A stretch of DNA of 64,000 bases from Thinopyrum elongatum. Its lineage: Eukaryota; Streptophyta; Magnoliopsida; Poales; Poaceae. The stretch covers positions 52,992,456 to 53,056,455 of the forward strand of contig CM022302.1 of NCBI GenBank assembly GCA_011799875.1. The letters are read 5' to 3'. Below, in pieces: positions 31,601 to 45,678 of the stretch; the first letter of the stretch is position 1, and the number at the start of each line of letters is the position of its first letter. Under the pieces are notes generated by a model. The model saw only the letters and a list, made by a program, of their open reading frames with translations, was not told where the DNA came from and ran no database searches. The position numbers and the translations under genes are program-made.

Positions 31601-33796
31601 CCCCATATATTGTAGGAAATGCAGTAGTTATATATTCTTTATTTATTATAGGTGAATTCAAAAAGCTATTATCATCGTTTGTGATCTCATCATTTTCTGA
31701 GATCAGTCAATAACTAATAATTTTTATTTCTTCATTTCTTCTTTTGGGTTAGCGGGTGAGCTAGTTTGGCTATTGTCATCTTAATCTATTTCAGCAACTG
31801 GATGCTTTAAAGGAATTGAACAGAGTTCATTGTGCTATTCTAAACCCTGCTAGGCCCATGCTAATAACAATCCTCTTACATTTAAAATTCACTGTCACTA
31901 TGACTCAAGTACTAGGCACATTATGAAAGGGGAAAGAGCCGACGACCCGGTCTACCTCAGTGACAACGAACGTACGTATGTATGCATTGAGTAGCAAGCG
32001 CCATTATCTCTGATTTCTATTGATGATGTTGTGTTTGACACGCTGGTTGCCTCTGTTTTTCAGGTAGATGCTGTCGTAAACACCACCGTGCTGGAAAGCC
32101 AAGTATTAAAACAATGTACATTGAACTGTACCTTTTTGAGAGGATCAAGACAAGAGGTAATACACTGACCCCGTTTGGATCAGCTATTTGCGATATGAAA
32201 CTGTAGATCAAGGAGGTAAACAATATGTGCATATAAAGTAAACGAAAGCAGGTCATACGATCTGAAATATAATAGCTCAAATTTTCTTGAGAGCATGGTT
32301 AGCAATTTAAGCTGGTGGCTAAGAGAACAATATAGTAGTTTATAAGGTGTAGTGATTTATCCTTGAATTTATCTCTTGCCATCAAACACATGTTTCTCGC
32401 TTCTCTGTGGTGAAATACTTCATACATCTTGAATGTTAAACTCTTATACTCGATACACAGGACCGCGTGTCCAGTATGGTACAACCCTTGGACGCGGGTG
32501 CTTCTATGCAGCGAAGCTAAAAATTTCTCCATGCGACTTGATTGACTCAAAGCAATCTATTGGTACGACGAAGCCTGCCATCAGGTATTACATATATGAG
32601 ATGACTTGAATTCTTTTTTGTTATTTCCTTCTGAATGCTTAGCCAAGAAGTGTTTCATTCATGTGAAACTCAAGATTTGATAGTGCCAACCGCAAAGAGA
32701 TAGCGGTGGATGTACATAACTCACGATTTGGCAAATAGCTAAATTCCTTATATTGCAGCATTTATTTCTTATTATCTTTCCTATTTCTGATTCCTGAACT
32801 GAACTTTTATCCTTTTCTACAAAAAATAGAAGAGCAAATGATGGTTTGGACGCACATAGCCATCACTTGGAGGAGCGTCAGCCACCCAGACGGCCGTCCA
32901 CGCCGCCATTGGCGTCATCCTCACACCGGCAGATTGGCTCGACGTGACTCTGGTTCACTCTCCTCTGTCTCTCTTCTTCCGGTGTCTCTCTCTCTCTTCG
33001 TCGGCGCGCAAGATCGACTCGATGTGACTCTGGTTCACTGTGCAGGGATCCCATTGACTACCTCCTACACAGGCCGGTCTCTCATGCAGCTGCTGAGCTC
33101 GACGCCACCGGTTCTCTTCTCGGATAAGAGCGGTGCTGCAAGATAGCGAGCTTGGATGGCCGGTTGCCATCTACTCCTCTAGCATCGGCTTCTACCCCAG
33201 CTTCCCTCCTGTCAGGAGACTGCAAAAGGCACCTCTGCCTTTCCTGTGCAGGTAGCAGAAGGCCTTCTCTGCCTTATCTTTCTTCAGTTTTTTCTCTCTA
33301 TTTTTGCTAAACATGCGGATGGTGAGTTAGTGCATATACACTTGGTCGGCTCAGATCTATTGATTGGACAAGGGTAATGGAATCTTCTTGGACTATTAGG
33401 TGCTCAGCGTTAATATATCATAGTAATGTTATATACTTATTAATATTCCTGCTAGGTAACATCTGGTACTTATAATGCCATTGTTTTCGATGGTTCAGAA
33501 AAATTATTTGTACATATTTGTTTTATTTATATGCATATGAGATACACGTTTATGGTTCATACCTGATCTATATGAACTGAGAAACTATCATCTCCCTTTT
33601 TTGTATATTATTCACATATAGCATCTCATTTATTTGGTTGTTTCTTTGTATATTTAATTTCTGTTTGTTGGCATTCAGTATGTATCATGAGTTATCAGGG
33701 AAGATCATGCCCTAAATGTTATATGCTTATTTGTTTATTGTTCTATAATCACACACTTTTGGTTTAGTTGTACACTGTTTGATAGCGTAAGTAAGT
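28641..33796. other. Unassigned, intron-like DNA with a few splice-bounded candidates
   Basis: No long ORF. One splice-bounded candidate is given as a separate entry. 32830-33190 contains GCC-rich sequence with two GGTTCACT-type duplicated segments (CGACGTGACTCTGGTTCACT at about 32940 and CGATGTGACTCTGGTTCACT at about 33019). The rest is AT-rich. Interrupted at 33797 by a Copia element. Confidence 0.3.
32064..32156 (+). other. Candidate internal exon (93 nt)
   Basis: Bounded by TCTGTTTTTCAG before and GTAATACACTG after; open in more than one frame. One frame reads RCCRKHHRAGKPSIKTMYIE followed by LYLFERIKTR, which is unusually protein-like for this area. Family not recognised. A single exon is weak evidence and it could be chance. 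Confidence 0.25.
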
Positions 33797-35960
33797 TGTA
33801 GGGGAACGCAGCAGAAAACAAAAAATTTCCGACCTAGGCACCAACCCAGGACCACTATGGAGACTGCATACAAGGTTTGATCATTTTCGTTACCGACTCG
33901 TAGAACAGCGGAAGTAGAGTCGATGACGATCGTCGGTGCAGATCCCCGCAGCTAGGATTTTACAACCTCCCAACCGCGAGGATGTATACCCTCATCCGCC
34001 ACCCGGACAGCCCTCCGGGAGGCGGTCGGACAGTCCCGCGGACGGTGTCGCGGACAACCCTTCGGGAGGACTCACAGAACTCGGACCGTCACTTGGACAG
34101 CCCTTCGGGAGGCACTCACGAACAGCCCCACGGGCACTAAGATCGAAACTACGACCTCTCTACAGAGTTGCACACATACGCTGTCATCTATCCGGCAGGG
34201 CTTCGCCGTCCAGAACTAGTTCCCATCGGAACGCAGACAATCTTTCGGCACTACGAAACTATTTCATGGGAGGGAGAGAAGAAAGGCAGATCATGCATGC
34301 CATGTGTGAGATAGTTGGAGTGGGGATGGAGAGCTCCTCTCCACCTCCTTTTATAGGGGAAGGAGGGGGTGGTGGTGGCTGAAATTTCAGCCCACCAAAC
34401 AAGCACCCACCAAAAAAGGAAAACATGTTCCCACCAAACATGGAGAAAACATGTTCCATTGTCCATAGTGTTCCCCCATGGGGCCCCACCTTCCTCCCAA
34501 CACTTTCCACCATTTGTGGGGGCTGCCCCCCACCATGGGGCCCCCCAACATCTTTGTACAGCCACAAGGGGCTGCCCCCTCAAGGGGCGCCGCCGCCAAA
34601 ACAGCCCAAAATAGCCCCCACGATCCGTGGGATCTTGTCCCCTCACGCTGGGACAAGATGTTTTCCGCGACTATTACTTCTGAAAAATTCCGGAAGGACC
34701 CAGAACATTTCTGGCACCCTCTAAAATTATCTGGACGTGCTCCGGAATATTTCCGGTATGGTGGTTTAACTTAAAACCATCTTCGTTTACCCGGTAAACA
34801 ATTCCGGCAGCTCCGAAACATTTTTTCGGTTTTTTCTCCGAAAAAATTCCAGAAATTACAAGACCAATCTAGGAACCTCCAAAACGTTCCCGGTGCTTGC
34901 CGAAACCTTTTTGGATCAATGGTTTTATCCGAAACAACTTTTTGGTTTTACCGAAACTTTTTCGGTGTTCTCTCCGGAACTTTTCCGTTGTCTCTGAAAC
35001 TTTTCCAGTGACTTTCTCTCGGACTCCTAGTCTAGTATTCAGCAGATAGATGACCCTTAAGTGTGTGACCCTATAGGTTCGGTGAAGTATAGACATGACC
35101 GGAACACTTTCCGATCAATGATCAGCATCGGAGCCGTGGACACCCATATTGACCCCTATACCCACACGAATAAATATTCGAGTTAACCTCCAGTTGCCGT
35201 GTGCTATTCCTGTTGCTTCGCGATATGTTACAAATAACCGAGGTGAGACATGTTGGCATTCCCGTGGATCAACAACTTGTCCACTATGCTAGTTACCTCG
35301 TTACCGGTATTGTTCCCTTTTCTCGTTACCGTGTTCCCGCATCCCTGTGATCAAATCACATTGTGTCTGGCCAGACGATGATGGATACCGTAACACCGAG
35401 AGGGCCCAGAGATATCTCTCCATCGTCGGAGGAGCAAATCCCAATCTTGAGCTATCAAGTTACTTGACACACTTTTCCATGAACCCGTAAGCCGCCATAA
35501 TAGCCACCCAGTTACGGATGACGTTTAACAAACCCCAAAGTTCATGAAGCAAGCATGAAGAAACTCGATACTCTCATGGTCTAAGGAATCATGCAAACGT
35601 TAACCATCTCTATGTTATTAACCATTAACTTGTGACAAATGTATCTCTTAGCATAACATCAATCAGGTCGATTCAACACAAGTGTTTGTCCTGACATTGT
35701 GCCCTCAAAGTTGCTGGCATAGACATCCCCATGATCAGGAAAACAGAACCATCATGCAACACTTGAGCTAGTCTTAGAGGCCAGACTAGGAATACATTTT
35801 ACCGTTTATTATTCCACACGTGCATATGAGTCTTCCTCCGAGCCTCGTGGTTATTGCAGACCCGAGAACCATAGCAGTTATAGCATGGAACATAAACCTA
35901 ATTACGAACAGGGAGATAAATAATAACATTTATTATTCCCTCTAGGGCATATCTCCTACA
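33797..35960 (-). repeat. 3' LTR of the complete Copia element (2164 bp)
   Basis: Direct repeat of 41299-43451. On the minus strand there is a TATA-like CTATAAAAGG near 34347-34356. It differs from the other LTR by scattered substitutions and small indels, a few percent by eye. Confidence 0.92.
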
Positions 35961-35971
35961 GACTCCCACTT
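35961..35971 (-). other. Polypurine tract
   Basis: Minus-strand AAGTGGGAGTC sits immediately upstream of the 3' LTR start TGTAGGAG, the usual plus-strand priming position. Confidence 0.7.
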
Positions 35972-38900
35972 GCACTAGAGTCAATAATCTAGTTAATGCT
36001 AATGTACTTCACACCTGTGGCACACCGGTGTAAATATGCTTCGCTTGTGGTATAGCCTGATGTCCAACGGATCTGACGACTTCAGCTCCATGTGTATCTT
36101 TGCATACCCTCGCGTTTTCACGCTTTCACAAAATTCACATTTTGTGTGGACTTGGCTTTGTATATGTGTGAATCATTGGTCGAAACCAGATTCCTCAGAC
36201 TGAGCTATGGAGAAACTATCTGCAATAGTGTCCCATTGACCAAAGCCTTCTTGGAACCATACTAAGTTCATGAATGAACTATATGATTCAACAACTTCTT
36301 TGTCGCTTCTAAAGCGTCAACATACTTAGCCTTTGTTATAGAATTCGCCAAAGTATCTTGTTTGGAACATTTTCCAACTAACTATGCCACCACATTGTGT
36401 GTTACAAAAAACCCTCAATTTAAATCAAAAATCGCATGGAGAAAAGATGAAGACTGTATCGATGTAGCATTTTACAACGAACTCTCCATGATCTCCGCTT
36501 GCGAGAAAACATGTCATCAGTGCTACTCTAGCACTTAATGACACTTTTCACTGTTGTCCTATGATCAGTACTTTTGATCACTTTGGTATCTATACTCGCA
36601 ACACCTTGGGAGTATCGGACATATCTGGTTGTTTTACATACCATGGAATACATGATTAATCCAAACACAAGAGTGTTTGGAATCTCCATCATGTATTTTG
36701 CTCATCAGTGTTTTGGGACACCGAGTCTTGCAAAAACTCTTTCCATGTGACTTCGGCAAGAATCACTCCTTGGCCTTTTAAATGCTAAAAGGTTTTAGCA
36801 CCTTGTCAATATGTATTCATTGCTTAGACCCATTAGGTAAATCTATCTCCATAGATCATCATGCCTAATATTGAGGCTATTTAGCCCAAGCACTTCATCG
36901 AAAAACTATTTTCAATTGAATTCCTAATTCATGTCAAGAAATTTATTTCCAATTAACAATGTGTCAAGCACACAATGTTTTAGAAAATATTATTATGCTC
37001 CCACTTATTTTCTTGAATTACAAGCATCTTCGTTACCCATTGATGAAGTCAAACCCCTTTGACCATTTCGTCAAAACACGAAGATTCCAACTCCATTTTG
37101 CTCTCTTCTGTCCATTGTTGGAACTCTGAAGTTTGCATACTTACTAGCATCCTCTGGACTGACAAAATACCTTGGACTGTAACACATGCAAGTCCTTGGT
37201 TTTATTTCCATCAGATGGAAATCCTTTCGTCATCCTTGTTTCATATCTCATGATTGAAATATGTATTAATAGCTAGTTCAACCCGAACCGACTTTAAGCA
37301 TCGCTACGGTGAAACAACATCATCGTAGTCAACTCCTTGAACTTGTTATTGCAACAAGTCGAGCTTTATGGATAAGACATTTTTATCCGTATCAGTTTTT
37401 AGTTCCATAAAAATTGTTAGACTCTATGTCTTCCGAAAGGTGTATCAAGATTTTAATCTTGAAACATTTATATATGGAAACTATCTCGGATTGTATTGGC
37501 ATTTAGCCAATTCCGGAGTCAGGGCCCATCAACGCTTCCTTATGTATCGTAGGTATACTATTGTCTAACAACAATTTCTCGTTTGCGCACCTGAGAGGTT
37601 TGCACGAGCCTTGCCTACGTGGTTCAACTGCAAGTTCGACCGAAGTCCATACATTTTATTGTAGAGACTTCCGTATCAGGCGCAGTAGGAAACTCTGGAA
37701 TTACTTCCAAGGTCTCTTTCCTTTGATCTGATGACGAAGATACTGTTATTTCGTCGAGTTGCATTGTTCTCCCACTCACCTTTTTTGAAAGAATCATTTT
37801 CTTCAAAAAGCATACCGTTCTTTGTGGCAAACCTATTTGCCTCGGTATAGTGAGGGAGGAATACCCAATTACTTGGGATAACCTACAAAGTAGCACTTGT
37901 CTGATTTGGAATAGGTTTGTAACCTTTTACACAAGCCCCATATTCCAAGTGTTAAGAAAAGATATAACATGGTTGGGCGTACCATACCATGGCGTCATTT
38001 CAACAGACCTGATGGAGCTCTTTTTAGTGTAAAAGCCGCAGTCTCTAAAGCATCACTTTAAAAGGGATAATGGCAAATTTATTTATGTCATCTTTGATCT
38101 TACCATGTCATAAATGGTTCGATTACATCTTCACGGACTTTCCACTCGCAGTGGTGTTCCGGGAGATGCAAGTTATGAAACCCCTTTCACAACTCATCAG
38201 ACATTCGCTAAACTTGTAACTCAAATATTTCTTTCTGCAATCGAATTGTGGAAACATAATTTTCTTGTTACAATAACTTCTATTTCATTTTTGAAAACCT
38301 TTCGAATGAATTCAAAAGATCCAGACTTACGTCTCATCAAGTAAATATCCATATATCTACTTGAGTCATTTATGAAGATAGATAAATCCACTACTTGCAA
38401 CAACATTTATCGGACTACATACATCAAAATGTATGATCACCAATAAGTTCTTCGCTCTTTCCTTATGGCCTGTGAACGGTATTTCAGTCACTTCACTTTT
38501 CGAAGGAAAGTTGCAAGTGTCAGATGATTCAAAATCAAATGACTTCAAAATCCATCATAATGGAATTTTCCATGCGGGTTTCTCCAATGTGACCAAATGC
38601 AGTGCCACACTTGTGTGGTATTCTTTTATTCTTACGATATTTAGCGTCAGTGTTATGGATGTATCATATTACTATCAATATTCATAACATACATCCCATC
38701 GATGATGGAAGCATGGCCCTTTATGTTATTCATAATACTGAACAACAATTGTTGTTTTTATGAACAACTCTTTTGCAACAAACATTGTGTAATGGGCTAG
38801 AGTGTGTAAAACTCTAAACTGAATTATGAAAGTAAATCCAGAGGTAATATATTATTATCGTTATTCATAACATACATCTCATTCTCAACGGAAGTATGGC

Positions 38901-41283
38901 CCTTATGTTATTCATAACATCGAACATAAAAAGTTCTCTTATGAACAACCTTCTTGCAAGATACCTTATGCAATCGGCTAGAGTTTGTGAAACTCTAAAA
39001 TGAACTATGAAAGTAAATACATAGGGAATACACCGATGGAAGGTATAGTAACATTTACTATGTTCCCTGCGTGTATCTAAACCTCATTCCTGGCTAGTCT
39101 TTCAGGCCATAGTAGTTCTTACATCGAGTTGCAACAGAATGCAATCGAGCGGGTATCTTTGTGATTAACTCACAATACCCAAGAATTAGTGATTAACATA
39201 TTTAACCGTAATTCCGAAGAACTATATCTTTGACCAGCCTTCTATACATCAAAAAATTGTATGGCATTCATACATGAGCTGGATATTCCAGTCTTCTTTC
39301 CTTCTGCCTTTATACTTCTAACAGTTTAACTTTTAGTATTTGTCCTACTCTCAGAAGAAGCACCCAACTTAAGAGTGGCGTTAGCCCCGGACTTCCTAGG
39401 CGTTAAAGTCTCACTAACACCCTTCGGACACTTCCTTTCTCTTTAAGTTGTTGTTTTATTCACCTTTCATCATATGACAGGCATTCTTCTGGATCCCTCT
39501 CTTATCAGTCTAATGCATAGTAAACACCTTTAATAATAGTTTGCAAACAGACATTGCTTTGGATATCTCATATCTTTTAGCTTTTGTTTGTCTCTGAAAA
39601 TGATTTTCAGATTCCATGAATATCACATAACTATCCAAACTTTCGAAGTTCGGGTCTCATGGAAGCAAACATATTGCACTTTGACTGAAAAGGAATTCTA
39701 GCTTTTGGATCGAAGGACGAGAGTCACATGATCCATAGCATAAGCGAGAGAATACCAAAGTATGCGATAGGACAAAATCCTTCTCGGCACTCTTGAGGAC
39801 AATCCTCATATTACGTTACCAACCGTAAAGTTTTAACCAGATATTTAACAGCTATTCAAAATTAACAAGGAAGGTGGAAACGCGAGCCATTATTCTACAA
39901 CTATTATGCAAAACACACTTAGACAGTGTTCAAAATTAATTGCACTGAGAATTAAACAAGTTAATTCAACAGTGCGCTCCCACACAAATCAATATGTCTC
40001 ATAATTTATTTTGAGTGATACAAGATCCAGACTTCAATTCATCGCCATAGAATCATCATCTCATGACGGGAATTTTAATCGGTAGGCCAACTTGCCGATC
40101 ACATCTCTATGTGACTCTTGTTCATCTTTCGATGCGTGTGTTCCGAGCTCAGGACGATCCTGCCATGAACGTCAAGACAACCAAGTGATCTTGCTGCGAG
40201 GTCTGACCTCACCCGCCTCACACATCCCTAATCCTTCATACCCATGCAACCATGGCGCACCCCGAAAAGTTAGGTGCCATGACGGTGCTACACTTGGGAG
40301 AACACTAACTACTTGATATTTTTGTGAGAGATCACCCTAATAAAAGCGACTAACGCGCAATCAAGAAGGGTGCAACATAAGGGATAAACATCTCAGGCAA
40401 TTCGTAATTAGCATGATATGGTATAGCCCTTTCTGACGGAGAAGTCTTGTATTTCTTCATCTTCAGCATTCGCGTCGGTGTTCACCTTCGCGAAGATTGC
40501 CACCACCTTGTCGATGCACCGGATAATATTGCTATCTCTATAGCTAATAAAATAATGCAGTACACAAGGTTGACACGCAGGTCATTTAAAGTGCAATCAT
40601 ATGGCTCCAGCCATCATGCCAAATCATGACACGCAGGTCATGTTAATCAATTTACATCATATAGAGATCTCATACATATTCAAATTATTATGAGCACTGC
40701 TATACCACATCACATGCACATGCAAACCCTCCTGCAAAACCAAGTTAGACGTCTCTCATCGGTTCATGCAAAAACTTGTTTTTCGTGGCTTCTAGGGTTT
40801 CGAAACAAACCGAAGCTACCAACGTCCATCATCAAGTATGATAATTCAAGTCGCTAGATTAACTTTTGCAGGGTGTATGAAACACGATATAATAAAATCT
40901 CGAGCCCCATACTAAACTTCATCATACGCATGACCCCCGTGCAGATCATATCTGCATTGCCCTTTCGTTTGCGAAACATCCATCTTTCTTTAACTATGGT
41001 GGAACCCAAAGAACTATTAGCACTTCGTTGATCTGTCAATCAGCATACTCAGGAGCAGCATGAAAGGATCACGGATTGCCAGAACTTTGTGAGATTCCAC
41101 CATGCCATCACGATCAGGATTATGCAAATTTCAGGGAAGCAACAAGAACATCGGGTAATAGATTTCATCTGCTACCCGCATAAATAATTTTCAGTAATAG
41201 AACTCATCTACTACCTAATTATATTGTGCAACACCCATACATCTCATGTATTCTAGATCGCAACCTGCATCTATGCATAGCAC
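35972..41283 (-). pseudogene. Degenerate Copia gag-pol
   Basis: Minus-strand remnants in the expected order: integrase near 38220-38550 (LPF/IPFTGHKERAKNLLVIIH, FDVCSPINVVASSG, then DSSRYMDIYLMRRKSGSFEF), a linker rich in Ser/Glu (about 37620-37900), and RT near 37250-37420 (KARLVA and SPVAML-like words across stops). Every few dozen codons carry a stop or frameshift, and no ORF exceeds about 90 codons. Gag and protease between about 39500 and 41280 are not individually recognisable. It would have encoded a single Copia polyprotein (GAG-AP-INT-RT-RH). Confidence 0.75.
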
Positions 41284-41297
41284 GGCTCATGATGCCA
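41284..41297 (-). other. Primer-binding site
   Basis: Minus-strand TGGCATCATGAGCC, one base from the end of the 5' LTR (CCCCTACA); same variant initiator-tRNA site as in the right-hand Angela-like element. Confidence 0.8.
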
Positions 41298-41298
41298 C

Positions 41299-43451
41299 TG
41301 TAGGGGAACGCAGCAGAAAACAAAAATCGGACCTACGCACCTACCCAGGACCACTATGGAGACTGCATACAAGGTTTGATCATTTTCGTTACCGACTCGT
41401 AGCGCAGTGGAAGTAGAGTCGATGACGATCGTCGGTGCAGATCCCCGCAGCTAGGATTTTAGAACCTCCCAACCGCGAGGATGGATACCCTCATCCGCCA
41501 CCCGGATAGCCCTCCGGGAGACGGTCGGACAGTCCCCCGGATGGTGTCGCGGACAACCCTTCGGAAGGACTCATAGAACTCGGACCGTCACTTGGACAGC
41601 CCTTCGGGAGGCACTCACGAACAGCCCCACAGGCACTAAGATCGAAACTACGACCTCTCTACAGAGTTGCACACATACGGTGTCATCTATCCGGCAGGGC
41701 TTCACCATCTAGAACTAGTTCCCACCGGAACCCAGACAGCCTTTCGGCACTATGAAACTATTTCGTGGTAGGGAGAGAAGAAAGGCAGATCATGCATGCC
41801 ATGTGTGAGAGAGTTGGAGTGGGGATAGAGAGCTCCTCTCCACCTCCTTTTATAGGGGAAGGAGGGGGTGGTGGTGGCTGAAATTTCAGCCCACCAAACA
41901 AGCACCCACCAAACAAGGAAAACATGTTCCCACCAAACATGGAGAAAACATGTTCCATTGTCCATGGTGTTCCCCATGGGGCCCCACCTTCCTCCCAAAA
42001 CTTTCCACCATTTGTGGGGGCTTCCCCCCACCATGGGGGCCCCCCCCAACATCATTGTACAGCCACAAGGGGCTGCCCCCTCAAGGGGGGATGCCCCCAA
42101 AACAGCCCCCACGATCTGTGGGATCTTGTCCCCTCACGCTGGGACAAGATGTTTTCCGCGACTATTACTTCTGAAAAATTCCGAAAGGTCCCAGAACATT
42201 TCTGGCACCCTCTAAAATTATCTGTACGTGCTCCGGAACATTTTCGGTATGGTGGTTTAATTTAAAACCATCTTCGTTTACCCGGTAAACAATTCCGGCA
42301 GCTCCGAAACATTTTTTCGGTTTTTTCTCCGGAAAAATTCCAGAAATTACCAGACCAATCTAGCAACCTCCAAAACATTCCCGGAGCTTGCCGAAACCTT
42401 TTTGGATCAATGGTTTTCTCCGAAACAACTTTTCGGTTTTACCGAAACTTTTTCGGTGTTCTCTCCGGAACTTTTCCGTTGTCTCTGAAACTTTTCCAGT
42501 GACTTTCTCTCGGACTCCTAGTCTAGTATTCAGCAGAAAGATGACCCTTAAGCATGTGACCCTATAGGTTCGATGAAGTATAGACATGACCGGAACACTT
42601 TCCGATCAATGATCAGCATCGGAGCCGTGGACACCCATATTGACCCCTATACCCACACGAATAAATATTCGAGTGAACCTCCAGTTGCCGTGTGCTATTC
42701 CTGTTGCTTCGCGATATGTTACAAATACCCGAGGTGAGACATGTTGGCATTCCCGTGGATCAACAACTTGTCCACTATGCTAGTTACCTTGTTACCGGTA
42801 TTGTTCTCTTTTCTCGTTACAGTGTTCCGGCATCCCTGTGATCAAATCACATTGTGTCTAGCCAGACGATGATGGATACCATAGCACCGAGAGGGCCCAG
42901 AGATATCTCTCCATCGTCGGAGGAGCAAATCCCATTCTTGAGCTATCAAGTTACTTGACACACTTTTCCATGAACCCGTAAGCCGCCGTAATAGCCACCC
43001 ACTTACGGATGACGTTTAACAAACCCCAAAGTTCATGAAGCAAGCATGAAGAAACTCGATACTCTCATGGTCTAAGGAATCATGCAAACGTTAACCATCT
43101 CTGTGTTATTAACCATTAACTTGTGACGAATGTATCTCTTAGCATAACATCAATCGGGTCGATTCAACACAAGTGTTTGTCCTAACATTGTGCCCTCAAA
43201 GTTGCTGGCATAGACATGCCCATGATCAGGAAAACAGAACCATCATGCAACACTTGAGCTAGTCTTAGAGGCCAGACTAGGAATACATTTTAACGTTTAT
43301 TATTCCACACGTGCATATGAGTCTTCCTCCGAGCCTCGTGGTTATTGCAGACCCGAGAACCATAGCAGTTATAGCATGGAACATAAACCTAATTACGAAT
43401 AGGGAGATAAATAATAACATTTATTATTGCCTCTAGGGCATATCTCCTACA
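41299..43451 (-). repeat. 5' LTR of the complete Copia element (2153 bp)
   Basis: Pairs with 33797-35960. On the plus strand starts TGTAGGGGAACGCAGCAG and ends GGGCATATCTCCTACA; contains the same internal TATA-like motif near 41850. Confidence 0.92.
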
Positions 43452-43456
43452 TAAGT

Positions 43457-45678
43457 TTGTTAGTACTATGCGCATCTTCCATTTCTCCTTTATTTAAAAA
43501 TATATTGGCCTCTATACGATCTGCATGGTATATGTAAGTGAAATGGATGTGCAGAACAAACATTAGGAAATAGTAGTAACTGTCAGCTACTTATGGTACC
43601 AATTTTTCTTTTCTAAATTATCAGATTCCTTTTTTTCATTCATAAGTACTTCGTCGGCTATGCAGAGTATAAATTCTTTTTTTTCATTCGTGTACAAATA
43701 TCTGTAGTTTTACGATAGAGTATTAAATGTATGTGTGGTTCTTTCTATTACACCACAACTATAGCTTCACTGCCCCTTTCTCTATTTGGTCAATGTATTG
43801 CCTGGAATTAGTCGCGCTTTCTTTCATCCATTTTTTTTACTCATGGCAGAATTACGGAATTCGTGGAAAGCTTACCCTTCTCAATAAAATATATCCAGCT
43901 TAGTGTCATATGCATATTTTATTTGTTATAGAATTTAATTTATGATATGTTGGGTGATCTTCTGTTCCCTGTTGCAGAGTAAAAGGCTAACAAAATATTA
44001 GGTTTCCTTAGTTCCACATATGGTTCTAAAATAATTTCTTTGATGCCAGGTGCCATGCTGTGCAGAACAAGGAGGGATTGTCGAGGTGGAGCCATGATGA
44101 GTGTGGAGGTCATGATCATCAGTTCATCACCATGAAGCAAGAGATAAAGGTAGGCATCCATGTACAGTAGATCCTCATATGCAGCATGAAAGGAATAATC
44201 CCGAAAAAGGAAAGAAACATGGACATAGTAAGACTTCTGCCTAACCTATAATGCATCAATAATACGACAACCCCATGTTGGCTTTGTACGCGCAGATGGG
44301 ATTACCACGACATAGGACAATGGTTTGGCAGTTCAGCAAGTGAAATTTTCTTATGATGTGGTTATGCCATGTGCTATCAGATATAAATATTTAATGATAT
44401 GCTGGTTCAAGAAATTGAGGTTTGCTTCAGCATGTGGCTAGGTTGTGCCCTTTGGAGTTAAATGTTCTTGTGTCATTTTAGTTTCAAGTGCTTTTGATTG
44501 ATAATGTAAGGATATGTATTTATGGTTAAGTTTTCTATTATTACTGATTGTTTGGGTAACGCAAATTAGTGAGCTTGCCCACTTTGTTGCGCACTGGGCA
44601 AGGCGCTGGACATCGACTGCTATATGGTCTTTCTTTTTTCATGCAGTATAAGAAATACATGCAGTGCTCCCTCTAAGGTACTATCTTCAAAATGTCATGT
44701 CCAAAATTACTGAGATCGTTAGACATGTTTTGTTGCATATTTTTCCTTCTTATTTTTTCACCCTTACAGTGGTTTATTTATCGGCCTACTTTATGCTATT
44801 TCTGTTTCAGCATAGTTTCAATTCAAAGGTTTGCTTCCTGATGTTCTAATTTGAGATTTGTTACCCTACTTTTCGTAGTACCTCCAAGAGAACAAATATG
44901 TTTTAGTAATGTGGTGTTTTCTGGGCCATGCTTGCGGATATGCTCTTTTGGCTTGCATAATTTTATATGTTCCCACTCAAGGTTCACTTCCATCTCTTTA
45001 GAATTCCATCAGCAGGTCCTCGGCAAACAAGATGTTCAGATAGATCACAGTTAGGAATTGCTTTTCTTTTGTCATGTTGCATTTCCTATGATATGCTCAA
45101 AGTGATGTAATGAACCAAACCATTATTATTATATGTGATGAGTTCCATCTTTCGAGTTGTGGGAAGCTGCAGTTCCTATCTCGAGGCTCTATCAGAATAG
45201 AGGCATCATAGTTGTCTAAATTTTTCTTCGGCCAGTTCATAGATAATGATTTGGTGTATGATACAACCAATATCATGCTATTTTTTATATGTGTAATGCT
45301 CCAATGACTGCATTACCGGATTGGACACGATGGAACCCGGCAGCACCGCATTATCAGATTGGACGCACCGCATTATTGGATTGGACAAAACTGCATCCGA
45401 CAGCATCGCTGTGGGGTGCGGCAAGCCTCAATTCCTACCTAGTAAGAAATGGAGCAAGCCAAAGGCGCACCATCATAATCGCGCCTCCATCATTGGAGCT
45501 GGGCAAACCTTGTTGTAGTAGGCATTCAGAAAGTCATCGTAGATGCCAAGGATCCAACCGGCAGATGAAGAGGTAGATCTGAAGGATTCAACCAGCAGAT
45601 ACATGGATGAGCGAGTCCACATGGATTCACCGAAGTCATACGCTAAAAAAATCCCATGAGATCGACCGGAGATAGACC
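43457..45678. other. Unassigned, continuation of the region split by the Copia element
   Basis: AT-rich, intron-like. A possible exon 44050-44149 lies between TTTCTTTGATGCCAG and GTAGGCATCC, reading CHAVQNKEGLSRWSHDECGG in one frame; not recognised. 45300-45420 holds three imperfect copies of a GCATTA(T/C)(C/T)(A/G)GATTGGAC unit. No complete gene seen. Confidence 0.3.

Larger units (their letters stand above)
33797..43451 (-). mobile_element. Complete Copia LTR retrotransposon, 9655 bp, TSD TAAGT
   Basis: Two long direct repeats (33797-35960 and 41299-43451) bound a 5.3-kb internal region. The insertion is flanked by TAAGT at 33792-33796 and 43452-43456. Read on the minus strand, LTRs begin TGTAGGAGATATGCCCTAGA and end GCGTTCCCCTACA. 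The primer site TGGCATCATGAGCC (41284-41297) and a polypurine tract AAGTGGGAGTC (35961-35971) set the orientation. The internal coding region is heavily decayed. The LTR start resembles the BARE/WIS/Angela group, but this is a separate family. A solo LTR of the same family is at 45679-47782. Confidence 0.93.

Noticed and set aside
34251..34774. ORFs up to 131 codons in the LTRs at 34.3-34.8 kb and 41.7-42.3 kb
   Set aside because: They lie in the LTR promoter/leader, occur in both LTR copies, and encode no known retroelement domain.
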